From DASQQQ01 sp036390995 (GTDB lineage Bacteria; Actinomycetota; UBA4738; HRBIN12): a stretch of DNA of 10,854 nucleotides. Positions 1-6,779 of this stretch are shown here, one piece after another (position 1 is the stretch's first letter; each line of letters starts with the position of its first letter). The notes below the pieces were generated by a model. The model was not told the DNA's origin, did not search any database, and saw nothing but the letters and a program-made list of their open reading frames with translations. The DNA is taken from assembly GCA_036390995.1 (NCBI GenBank), contig DASWAT010000025.1, positions 1 to 10,854 of the forward strand, read 5' to 3'. The position numbers were made by a program, and so were the translations under genes.

Positions 1-1056
<1,056 letters not shown>

Positions 1057-1076
1057 GCTCGCGCTCGCTATCGGTT

Positions 1077-1131
1077 CCCGAGCTCTGCTCGGGGGACGCA
1101 CCCTCGACGGTCGTCCCGATCTTCGATCGGG
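1077..1131 (+). other. 23S-5S spacer with two tandem hairpins
   Basis: The roughly 80-nt spacer between 23S and 5S holds two perfect short stem-loops of the same shape. The first is CCCGAGC/GCTCGGG at 1077-1083 and 1087-1093 with a 3-nt loop. The second is CCCGATC/GATCGGG at 1115-1121 and 1125-1131 with a 3-nt loop. Each has a 7-bp stem. Neither is followed by a T run, so termination is unlikely. They more probably mark processing or folding sites in the rRNA precursor; the role is inferred from position only. Confidence 0.5.
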
Positions 1132-1138
1132 TCACACC

Positions 1139-1258
1139 GTTTCGGTGGTCATGGCGGAGGGGGAACACCCGGTCCCATCCCGAACCCGGAAGTTAAGCCC
1201 TCCAGCGCCGATGGTACTGCTCGGGAGACCGAGTGGGAGAGTAGGTCGCTGCCGGAAC
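1139..1258 (+). rRNA. rrf: 5S ribosomal RNA
   Basis: A complete 5S rRNA of about 120 nt. The terminal helix I is visible as GTTTCGGTGG at 1139-1148 pairing with CTGCCGGAAC at 1249-1258. The conserved loop regions GGTCCCATCCCGAACCCGGA and GATGGTACTGC follow in the right order. It sits about 80 nt after the 23S 3' end, the usual bacterial arrangement, and is followed at once by a terminator, so it closes the rRNA operon. The ends are set by helix I pairing and should be right within 1-3 nt. Confidence 0.96.
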
Positions 1259-1265
1259 TCCTTGC

Positions 1266-1293
1266 AAGAGAGCCACCTTCGGGTGGCTCTCTT
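1266..1293 (+). terminator. Rho-independent terminator of the rRNA operon
   Basis: A perfect 12-bp stem, AAGAGAGCCACC at 1266-1277 and GGTGGCTCTCTT at 1282-1293, is capped by a C(TTCG)G tetraloop, one of the most stable RNA hairpins. It begins 8 nt after the 5S 3' end. Only a short T-containing run (TT then GGTTT) follows, which is common in GC-rich genomes. The next gene starts 45 nt further on with its own -10 element, supporting a transcription boundary here. Confidence 0.88.
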
Positions 1294-1323
1294 GGTTTCG
1301 GGGGCGTGGCGCGCGGTGCCGGG

Positions 1324-1329
1324 TACGCT
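1324..1329 (+). promoter_or_regulatory. -10 element (TACGCT) for the TPR gene at 1339
   Basis: TACGCT matches the actinobacterial TANNNT -10 pattern and ends 9 nt before the ATG at 1339, so the transcript would start within a few nt of the start codon. No Shine-Dalgarno sequence stands before that ATG, which fits a leaderless or nearly leaderless mRNA. No convincing -35 element is seen. Confidence 0.45.
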
Positions 1330-1338
1330 ACTCGCACG

Positions 1339-2031
1339 ATGCCCAAGGCCTTCCGTCCACGTCCCCTCGCTCAGCGGCGCCCCACGGCTCCGGCCCGCGC
1401 GGCACTGGCACGAGACGTCGTGGGCGAGATCAGGCGAGTGGCCCGGGTGGGGAAGGCCGATCAGGCCATCGCCCGGCTGGAGCGCGCCGTGGAGCTGCTC
1501 GAACGGGGTGACTCAAGAGGAGCGGCGAGCGAGGCGGCCAAGGCCAAGGGCCTATCGCCTCGCTCGGCCGCCGTACGCGAGGTGCTCGGCCTGGCCCTGT
1601 ACGGCCAGGAACGCTGGCGCGAGGCCCTGTCCGAGATGCAGGCGTATCGTCGGATGTCCGGTCGTGCCGATCAGAACCACATCATCGCCGACTGTCAGCG
1701 TGGGCTCGGGCATCCCGAGCGCGCGGTGCCGCTGGCCGAAGAGGCCTTGGGGGCACGGGGGGTCTCGCTGACTGCGAAGGCGGAGGCGGTCATCGTGGCG
1801 GCGTCGGCCCTCGCGGACATGGGGCGATACGAGCAGGCGCTCGGGCTCCTGCGACGGGTGCGGACCCGTGAGGACGTCGCCGGACCGGAGGTGCTCCGCG
1901 TCTGGTACGTGACGGCGAGCGTGCTCGAACGCGCCGGTCGCCGGGCAGAGGCGGCCCGGGGGTTCCGCAAGATCATGCGTCACGACGCCGGCGCGTTCGA
2001 TGTGGCGGAGCGTCTGGCTCAACTCGGCTGA
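1339..2031 (+). CDS. TPR-repeat protein, Rv1691-like
   Basis: A 230-residue, soluble, mostly helical protein. A basic, proline-rich N-terminus (residues 1-20) precedes TPR-like helical pairs from about residue 40: LERGDSRGAASEAAKA (55-70), VLGLALYGQERWREALSEM (82-100), DCQRGLGHPERAVPLAEEAL (118-137), ALADMGRYEQALGLLRRV (157-174) and VLERAGRRAEAARGFRKI (195-212). The pattern VREVLGLALY followed by RRMSG and ADCQRGLGHPERA closely resembles the actinobacterial TPR family that includes M. tuberculosis Rv1691, normally found directly upstream of the HAD phosphatase. Here that phosphatase lies 3 kb downstream, behind four other genes. The function is unknown; TPRs usually mediate protein-protein contacts. 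ATG 1339 is chosen because the frame upstream runs back through the 5S gene and terminator. The last 59 nt overlap the 3' end of the opposite-strand hydrolase gene. Confidence 0.88.
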   Translation: MPKAFRPRPLAQRRPTAPARAALARDVVGEIRRVARVGKADQAIARLERAVELLERGDSRGAASEAAKAKGLSPRSAAVREVLGLALYGQERWREALSEMQAYRRMSGRADQNHIIADCQRGLGHPERAVPLAEEALGARGVSLTAKAEAVIVAASALADMGRYEQALGLLRRVRTREDVAGPEVLRVWYVTASVLERAGRRAEAARGFRKIMRHDAGAFDVAERLAQLG

Positions 2032-3028
2032 GCGTTGCTCGAGGGGGCGGGTTCCCGATCCCGGGGACTGCCGGGTCTGCGCCCTCGCGTTCGCGACGCT
2101 TCTTCCAGTAGCGGATCAGGCCCTGGGCGTTCGCGCGGATGCTCGACAGGAGCCCGAGCCGTTCCTCGAGGGCGTCCAGGTCCAGGGACGACTCGGCGCC
2201 GGTGTCCACGTCGCGTGCGCTCTCCTGCACCAGACGCCGAGTGATCTCCTCGAGGTCGTCGGTCTCGGACAGCGCCTCTCCGACGACCGCGGACCAGTCG
2301 CGGAGCCGCCGGATCGCGACGTCGCACGTCCGGTCCACCTCCGCGATCGGCCCGAAGTGCGCGAACAGGAGCACCGACGGATGCACGCTGCGGATCCTTT
2401 CGATGCTCTCCACGCCCGCCTCGACGTCGACATCGGGGGGCGGGGTGGCGGGCCGCAGCACCGGGAGGTCCGGGAGGTGGATGCCGAGTGCGTCCCCCGT
2501 GAAGACCGCACCGGTGTGCGAGTCCACCAGCGCCACCTGGTGCGAGGCGTGGCCGGGCGTGTACAGGACCTCGAGCTCGCGATCGCCCAGCGCCACGCGG
2601 TCACGGTCGGCCAGCGTGCGCAGCCTGCCTTCGGGCACGGGGTCGACCGGTCCGAACAACCGGGCCATGTCCGCCTCTCCATACAAACGGGTCGCGCTCG
2701 CCACGAGCTTCGCGGGGTCGGCCAGATGCGGGGCCCCCCGTTCGTGGACCCACACGGTGGCGCGCGGGAAGGCCGCCGACAGCCGTCCCACGCCGCCGGC
2801 GTGGTCGAGATGGATGTGGGTCAGGACGATGTTCGCGAGGTCCTCTGCGCCCACGCCGAGCCGGGCGAGCCCTGCCCGGACCGGTTCGACCGAATGCGTC
2901 GGCCCGGTCTCGACCAGGGTGGGCTCGCGCGCCTCGAGCAGATAGGCGGCCGTGTACCGCTCGCGGCCGCCGAAGAAGGTGTCGATGGCAGTGAGGCCCG
3001 GTGCGACCGGGAAGGTGATCGGCTCCAC
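1973..3028 (-). CDS. Metallo-beta-lactamase-fold hydrolase
   Basis: A 351-residue cytoplasmic protein (no signal peptide) of the MBL superfamily, which hydrolyses thioesters, esters or phosphoesters with one or two metal ions. The metal-binding set is complete: H71-x-H73-x-D75-H76 in THIHLDHAGG, H160 in TPGHASHQ, D179 in FTGDALG and H223 in FAHFGP. The spacing is like glyoxalase II-type enzymes, but the C-terminal 120 residues are an extra helical region ending in a Pro/Arg-rich tail, so the substrate cannot be named. The GTG start (3026-3028) lies just after a TAGACT -10 element, and MEPITFPVAPGL is a typical family N-terminus. The 3' end overlaps the TPR gene by 59 nt tail to tail; the overlapping part encodes the low-complexity tail and is probably not catalytic. 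Confidence 0.9.
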   Translation of the reverse strand: MEPITFPVAPGLTAIDTFFGGRERYTAAYLLEAREPTLVETGPTHSVEPVRAGLARLGVGAEDLANIVLTHIHLDHAGGVGRLSAAFPRATVWVHERGAPHLADPAKLVASATRLYGEADMARLFGPVDPVPEGRLRTLADRDRVALGDRELEVLYTPGHASHQVALVDSHTGAVFTGDALGIHLPDLPVLRPATPPPDVDVEAGVESIERIRSVHPSVLLFAHFGPIAEVDRTCDVAIRRLRDWSAVVGEALSETDDLEEITRRLVQESARDVDTGAESSLDLDALEERLGLLSSIRANAQGLIRYWKKRREREGADPAVPGIGNPPPRATLSRVEPDAPPHRTRRRRDA

Positions 3029-3037
3029 TGGAGGGCC

Positions 3038-3043
3038 AGTCTA
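3038..3043 (-). promoter_or_regulatory. -10 element (TAGACT, minus strand) for the MBL hydrolase
   Basis: On the minus strand TAGACT ends 9 nt before the GTG start at 3028, giving a leader of only a few nt. No clear Shine-Dalgarno precedes the GTG. It lies in the 90-bp divergent region shared with the single-stranded DNA-binding protein gene. Confidence 0.45.
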
Positions 3044-3089
3044 TCGGCGACGCCCGTCCGAGGCCGATCTCGGTGTCGGCGCCTCCTGC

Positions 3090-3114
3090 TACCGTCCGAC
3101 TCGGAAAGGGGGAG
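3090..3114 (+). promoter_or_regulatory. -10 element and ribosome binding site of the SSB-like gene
   Basis: TACCGT at 3090-3095 matches TANNNT. About 10 nt later comes a strong purine-rich ribosome binding site, AAAGGGGGAG at 3105-3114, four nt before the ATG at 3119. This gene therefore looks leadered, unlike several of its neighbours. The ribosome binding site fixes the start inside a longer open frame that continues upstream antisense to the MBL gene. Confidence 0.5.
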
Positions 3115-3118
3115 CCGC

Positions 3119-3436
3119 ATGGTGACGGTCAACGTCGTCGTGCTCGCCGGAACGGTCGCCGCCGAACCGGTCGAGCGTCGCATGCCATCGGGCGACGAGG
3201 TCACCGAGCTCCGGCTCTCCGTTCCGGAGGCCGGAAAGCGCCTCCTCCCCCTCCCGGTCGCCGTGTGGCACAAGACCGTGGGCAAGCGCGCCCTCAAGGG
3301 CATCGCCAGGGGCGACGACGTGCTGGTCTACGGACAGTTGGCCAGGCGCTTCTACCGGAGCGGAGCCGGAGCCCGGAGCCTCACCGAGGTGGTGGCCACC
3401 GGGATCAAGAAGCTGGAGGTGGTGCCCGAGGAATGA
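3119..3436 (+). CDS. Short OB-fold single-stranded DNA-binding protein
   Basis: A 105-residue protein that reads as a single SSB-type OB fold: strand 1 VNVVVLAGTVAAEPVERRMP, then EVTELRLSVPE, the PLPVAVWHKTVGKRAL segment with a likely base-stacking Trp at about 50, the GDDVLVYGQLARRFYR strand and a final TEVVATGIKKLEVV strand. Canonical bacterial SSBs are 150-180 residues with a Gly/Gln-rich linker and an acidic tip ending in DDDIPF-like residues that recruits partners. Both linker and tip are absent; the protein stops at VVPEE. It is probably a paralogue of the replicative SSB, not that SSB itself, binding ssDNA without the partner-docking tail. Start and ribosome binding site are clear. It diverges from the MBL gene and converges on the DUF1015 gene. 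Confidence 0.82.
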   Translation: MVTVNVVVLAGTVAAEPVERRMPSGDEVTELRLSVPEAGKRLLPLPVAVWHKTVGKRALKGIARGDDVLVYGQLARRFYRSGAGARSLTEVVATGIKKLEVVPEE

Positions 3437-3437
3437 C

Positions 3438-3456
3438 CGCGGCCGCCCTGGCCGCG
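3438..3456 (+). terminator. Possible terminator hairpin after the SSB-like gene
   Basis: CGCGGCC at 3438-3444 and GGCCGCG at 3450-3456 form a perfect 7-bp GC stem with a 5-nt loop, starting 2 nt after the stop codon. There is no T run. Because it is symmetric and lies between convergent genes (the DUF1015 stop is at 3501), it could act in both directions. In such GC-rich DNA a stem this size can occur by chance. Confidence 0.35.
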
Positions 3457-3500
3457 CCTCGACCGCTCCTGGAGGACGGGGCGGGGAAGAGGCACGGTCG

Positions 3501-4682
3501 TCAGGAGGAGGAGGGATCGTCCAGCGGACGAACCACCATGCCCGTCCGAGGCTTCGGCCAGAAGTAGGTGGACTTCTGCGGAAGTCGGTGGCCCCGGTCG
3601 ATGACCGTACGGATCCGGGCCGCCGTGGTGGCCGGCAGGAACAGGGCCGCGGTCGCCTGCCCGGCTCGCACGGCCTCCTCGGCCTCCACCGCGTCGGGCG
3701 TGAACCACAGGTCCTCGTCCTTCCCGCCCAGGACCTGATCGTGCAGAGCGCACACCGCGGGGGGTTCCCCTTCGAGCCTGTCGACCCGGTGGACGAGCTC
3801 GCCGCCCTCGCGCGCGACGACGCCGAAGACGAGACCGTCGTCGTTCACCTCGTCCAGCACCTCCTGGAGGTCTCGGACCCGGTTGCCCCGGGCCGGAAAG
3901 GATCCCGCGGTGAGCACCCGGTGGAACGGCAGGACCGGCGGGTCCTCGGTGGCCGCGTCCACGATCAGCATCATGACCCGGTCCCAGGGCCCAGGTCCGT
4001 GGGTCGCCCGCATCTCGTCGCGGAACAGCAGCGACGTGGTGTACCGGTGGTGCCCGTCGGCGATCATGATCGATCGGTCCCGCAGGTCGTCCGCCACGGC
4101 GGCGGCGTCCTGCACGATCCACAGGAGGTGTTGAACACCCTGCTCGTCGGTCACGGCCGCCGCGGGCTCGTTCCGGCATTCCCGGTCCAGCAGGGCGTCG
4201 AGAGCCGGGCACGGCGTGGTGATCACCGCGTGGATGCTCGACAGGTTCGCCCGGATCGCCCGCACGAGCCGGAGCCGGTCCTCGACCGGCCCGGGCATCG
4301 TGTGCTCGTGTGGGACGATCGAGCCGCCCCAGTCCTCCAGCTCCACGGCGCACACGAGACCTCGGATCCGTCGGGGCGCGCCGTGCAGGACGAAGCGCAT
4401 CTCGTAGGGGTAGTAGGCGGGACCGAGCGCCGGGACCAGGATCCCCTCGTCACGCCAGTGCCGGTACTCGCAGGCCGCCCGCCTATACTTGTCGGTGACG
4501 TCGCCGTCGCCCGGCAGGCTTTCGGCGAGGTCCAGCCGGATGATGTTGTGGGGGCTGGCGTCCACGAACCTTCGTTGCTCGGCGGGGGAGATCACGTCGT
4601 AAGGCGGGGTCGTGACGCGTTCCAGGGGACCGACCCGGGAGCGGTCGAAGAGCAATCCGACGAACGGTGAGACACGGGACAC
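3501..4682 (-). CDS. DUF1015 family protein
   Basis: A 393-residue protein matching the DUF1015 family along its length. The N-terminal signature is PPYDVISPAEQ (residues 26-36). A central PHEHTMPGPVEDR (124-136) and a conserved ADGHHRYTTSLLF (208-220) follow. The family is widespread in bacteria and some archaea; I know of no firmly established biochemical function. The invariant HE-x-T and DGHHRY motifs look like active-site residues, but that is inference. GTG 4682 is chosen although the frame stays open to 4772: family members start just before a V-x-PF-x-GL segment, found here at residues 4-10, and a TATACA -10 element stands 7 nt upstream of this GTG. Its start codon is only 6 bp from the divergent GTG of the small TPR gene, so each gene's upstream control region must lie in the other's coding sequence. 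Confidence 0.88.
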   Translation of the reverse strand: MSRVSPFVGLLFDRSRVGPLERVTTPPYDVISPAEQRRFVDASPHNIIRLDLAESLPGDGDVTDKYRRAACEYRHWRDEGILVPALGPAYYPYEMRFVLHGAPRRIRGLVCAVELEDWGGSIVPHEHTMPGPVEDRLRLVRAIRANLSSIHAVITTPCPALDALLDRECRNEPAAAVTDEQGVQHLLWIVQDAAAVADDLRDRSIMIADGHHRYTTSLLFRDEMRATHGPGPWDRVMMLIVDAATEDPPVLPFHRVLTAGSFPARGNRVRDLQEVLDEVNDDGLVFGVVAREGGELVHRVDRLEGEPPAVCALHDQVLGGKDEDLWFTPDAVEAEEAVRAGQATAALFLPATTAARIRTVIDRGHRLPQKSTYFWPKPRTGMVVRPLDDPSSS

Positions 4683-4688
4683 GGGACT

Positions 4689-5063
4689 GTGTATAGCAGA
4701 CGGCTTCGCGACGAGACGGCCTACGACCTGTACTCCCGAGGGGTCAGGTTCCTCGCGGACGGACACCCACACCAGGCGGCCATGTTGCTGTCACGGGCCA
4801 AGCTGATCGAGCCGGACAAGGGGTCCATCCGCGCCGCGCTGGGGCGAGCCCTGTTCATGAGCGGCTGGGCGGCGCGTGCCCGACGCGAGTTCGCCAAGGC
4901 CGTCCAGATCAACCCGGCGGACGACTGGGCGCACTTCGCCCTCGCCCTCGCGTGCGAACGCACGGGCGAGCGAGCCCGAGCCATCGGCCACCTGAAGCTC
5001 GCCATCGCCATGTGCCCGGGGGTCGACGACTACCAGCGGGCCCTCCGGCGCCTCTCGGGATGA
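4689..5063 (+). CDS. Small TPR-repeat protein upstream of a HAD phosphatase
   Basis: A 124-residue protein with about three TPR units: AYDLYSRGVRFLADGHPHQAAMLLSRAKLIEP, then AALGRALFMSGWAARARREFAKAVQINP, then AHFALALACERTGERARAIGHLKLAIAMCP (each here shortened to its core, all between residues 11 and 113). The Pro-terminated 34-residue periodicity is classic TPR. It has no catalytic residues and no signal peptide, so it is probably a cytoplasmic adaptor. The GTG at 4689 is the first start codon after an in-frame stop (4668-4670), so the gene cannot begin earlier. No ribosome binding site or -10 element is obvious. Its TGA overlaps the HAD start as ATGA, suggesting translational coupling and a shared role. 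It is distinct from the Rv1691-like TPR protein encoded at 1339-2031. Confidence 0.85.
   Translation: MYSRRLRDETAYDLYSRGVRFLADGHPHQAAMLLSRAKLIEPDKGSIRAALGRALFMSGWAARARREFAKAVQINPADDWAHFALALACERTGERARAIGHLKLAIAMCPGVDDYQRALRRLSG
4690..4695 (-). promoter_or_regulatory. -10 element (TATACA, minus strand) for the DUF1015 gene
   Basis: On the minus strand TGC-TATACA has an extended -10 form (TGn before the hexamer) and ends 7 nt before the GTG start at 4682. That is the spacing expected when transcription starts on the first base of the start codon. The element lies inside the first codons of the divergent TPR gene. Confidence 0.5.
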
Positions 5064-5854
5064 TGGGCCTGCTCGAGGGCCACGACTGCGTCCTGTTCGA
5101 CCTGGACGGCGTCCTGTACCGGGGCGATCGCCCGGTGCCGTACGCGGCGGAGGCCGTGCGGGCCGTTCGTGCCGCGGACAGGGCGGTGGTCTTCATGACG
5201 AACAACTCCAGCCGCACCTCCGATCGGGTGGCCGCCAAGCTGGCCGGCCTGGGGATCGCCGCCGAGCCGGACGAGGTGGTCACGTCGGCTCTGGCCACGG
5301 CCGAGCTCCTCGGGTCGCGCGGAGGGGGGAGCGTGTTCCTGGTGGGCGAGGATGGGATCCGTACGGCCCTGGCCGACGCGGGTATCCGGCTGATCGACGG
5401 CGAGCCGGAGCGCGTGGACCACGTGGTGGTGGGGTGGGATCGCTCGGTCGACTACGCGAAGCTTCGCACGGCGTGCCTGCTGGTCGAGCGAGGAGCCCAC
5501 CTGGTGGCCACGAACGCCGACCCGTCCTTCCCCGCGCCCGACGGACTGTGGCCGGGCGCCGGTGCGATCCTCGCCGTCATCACCACCACCACCGGCGCCG
5601 AAGCCGAGGTGGTGGGCAAGCCGCACGCTCCCCTGTTCCGGACCGCGCTCCGGCGCGCCGGAGGCCAAACGCCGCTCGTGGTGGGGGACCGCCTCGACAC
5701 CGACATCGCCGGCGCGGCGGCCCTGGGATGGGACTCACTCCTTGTCCTCACCGGCATCAGCCGGCGCGAGGACCTGGCCGGCTCCGGGCTCCAGCCGACC
5801 CACGTGGCGGACGATCTCCGCGCGCTCCTGGACGCCAGGGCCCCTCAGAAGTAG
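5060..5854 (+). CDS. HAD-IIA family phosphatase (NagD/Rv1692-like)
   Basis: A 264-residue haloacid-dehalogenase hydrolase of the capped IIA subfamily. All four HAD motifs are present: motif I DLDGVLYRG with nucleophile D14 and acid D16, motif II TNNSS (47-51), motif III Lys at K187 in VVGKPHAPLF, and motif IV VVGDRLDTDIAGA with D210 and D215. The cap domain lies between motifs II and III. M. tuberculosis Rv1692, at the same place relative to tlyA, nadK and recN, is a reported glycerol-3-phosphate phosphatase, so a role in recycling glycerophospholipid head groups is a reasonable but unproven assignment; p-nitrophenyl-phosphatase or sugar-phosphate activity is also possible. Starts at 5060 or 5063 (two consecutive ATGs) are both plausible, each overlapping the preceding TPR gene's stop. 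Its last 10 nt overlap the convergent rhomboid gene. Confidence 0.9.
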   Translation: MMGLLEGHDCVLFDLDGVLYRGDRPVPYAAEAVRAVRAADRAVVFMTNNSSRTSDRVAAKLAGLGIAAEPDEVVTSALATAELLGSRGGGSVFLVGEDGIRTALADAGIRLIDGEPERVDHVVVGWDRSVDYAKLRTACLLVERGAHLVATNADPSFPAPDGLWPGAGAILAVITTTTGAEAEVVGKPHAPLFRTALRRAGGQTPLVVGDRLDTDIAGAAALGWDSLLVLTGISRREDLAGSGLQPTHVADDLRALLDARAPQK

Positions 5855-6651
5855 TCGGGGCGAGGGGGGACCCGGCGCAGCCGTTGCCGTTCCCCGCGAC
5901 CGCGGAAGAACAGCCAGGCCACCGCCATCCCGAACGCGAACCCGCCGACGTGCGCCCAGTACGCCACGCCGCCATTCACCTCCGTGCCGAGAGAGCCGAC
6001 GCCGCTGAAGAGCTGGAGGACGAACCAGGCGCCGAGGACCACCACCGCCGGTAGCTCGACCGCGGTGATGAAGAAGAAGATCACCAGCGTGTAGACGCGG
6101 GCCCTTGGGAACATCACGAAGTAGGCCCCCAGAACGGCGGCGATGGCGCCGGACGCGCCGAGGTTGGGAACGGCGGAGCTCGAGGCGAAGGCGAGCTGCA
6201 AACCGGTGGCGGCCAGCCCACCCAGCAGGTAGAAGACCGGATAGAGGATCCAGCCCAGGCGGTCCTCGACGTTGTTCCCGAAGACCCACAGGAACAGCAT
6301 GTTGCCACCGATGTGCAGCCAGCTGGCATGGAGGAACATCGCGACGAAGATCGACTGCCACCAGCTCTTGTTCGGGCACCGATCCTGCAGGAACCGCTGC
6401 AGGGCAACGCCGCTTTGGGGCCCGAAGTCCTGCTCGATGGCCAGCCGGGCTGTCTCCCCCCCTTGGGCCAGGTTCGTCTGGTGCGAAACCTCCCAGGGGA
6501 TCTCGGCACGGCAGAAGAAGAAGGCCTGCTGTCGGATCTGGCTACCGAAGGTGGGCTGCCAGAGCAGGAAGACCGCCAGGTTCGCAGCGATGATGCCCAG
6601 GGTGACCCAGGCTCTCCGGCTCGTGGGGTTGGTGTCCCGGATCGGGATCAC
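5845..6651 (-). CDS. Rhomboid family intramembrane serine protease
   Basis: A 268-residue polytopic membrane protein. A short basic N-terminus (IPIRDTNPTSRR) precedes membrane segment 1 (about 15-31). A long external loop then carries C47 and C92. Further hydrophobic segments lie at about 100-125, 134-156, 164-181, 186-204, 205-216 and 229-249. Catalytic residues are visible: nucleophile S167 in NLGASGAI and H234 in AHVGGFAFG, with the conserved HIGGN (113-117) supporting the oxyanion site. The C-terminus is short, basic and cytoplasmic. Such enzymes cleave helices of other membrane proteins; the substrate is unknown. The GTG start at 6651 has a good ribosome binding site, GAGGAG at 6658-6663 on the minus strand, 6 nt away. 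It is transcribed against the surrounding cluster and overlaps the HAD gene by 10 nt. Confidence 0.94.
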   Translation of the reverse strand: MIPIRDTNPTSRRAWVTLGIIAANLAVFLLWQPTFGSQIRQQAFFFCRAEIPWEVSHQTNLAQGGETARLAIEQDFGPQSGVALQRFLQDRCPNKSWWQSIFVAMFLHASWLHIGGNMLFLWVFGNNVEDRLGWILYPVFYLLGGLAATGLQLAFASSSAVPNLGASGAIAAVLGAYFVMFPRARVYTLVIFFFITAVELPAVVVLGAWFVLQLFSGVGSLGTEVNGGVAYWAHVGGFAFGMAVAWLFFRGRGERQRLRRVPPRPDYF

Positions 6652-6682
6652 GTGCGGCTCCTCGCCCGACCGACGTCGCGCG

Positions 6683-6688
6683 AGCCTA
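6683..6688 (-). promoter_or_regulatory. -10 element (TAGGCT, minus strand) for the rhomboid gene
   Basis: TAGGCT on the minus strand fits TANNNT and would place the transcript start about 25 nt before the GTG at 6651, leaving room for the GAGGAG ribosome binding site. It lies in the 128-bp divergent region shared with the phasin-like gene. No clear -35 element is visible. Confidence 0.4.
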
Positions 6689-6745
6689 ACAGGGTCCTTC
6701 CCCGGGCGGGCCGGTCCGCACGGGGAGGTCGGCCGGGCCCCGGAG

Positions 6746-6775
6746 TATCCTTGTGGTGGAACGAGGCTGGGAGGG
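6746..6775 (+). promoter_or_regulatory. -10 element and ribosome binding site of the phasin-like gene
   Basis: TATCCT at 6746-6751 fits TANNNT and predicts a transcript start near 6758. A GGGAGGG ribosome binding site at 6769-6775 lies 4 nt before ATG 6780. This rules against the GTG codons at 6753 and 6756 as starts, since they lie at or before the predicted transcript start. Confidence 0.5.
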
Positions 6776-6779
6776 CGTC

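Noticed and set aside
2030..2040. Small hairpin GAGC-GTT-GCTC at the TPR stop as a terminator
   Set aside because: Only 4 bp, no T run, and inside the opposite-strand MBL coding region.
2000..3118. Long plus-strand open frame upstream of and in frame with the SSB-like gene
   Set aside because: It is antisense to the MBL hydrolase, whose metal motifs are complete. The ribosome binding site at 3105-3114 and the OB-fold start fix the SSB-like gene at 3119, so the upstream part is a shadow.
3588..4670. 360-codon plus-strand open frame opposite the DUF1015 gene
   Set aside because: It shows no domain and has shadow-like composition; the minus-strand frame carries the DUF1015 motifs.
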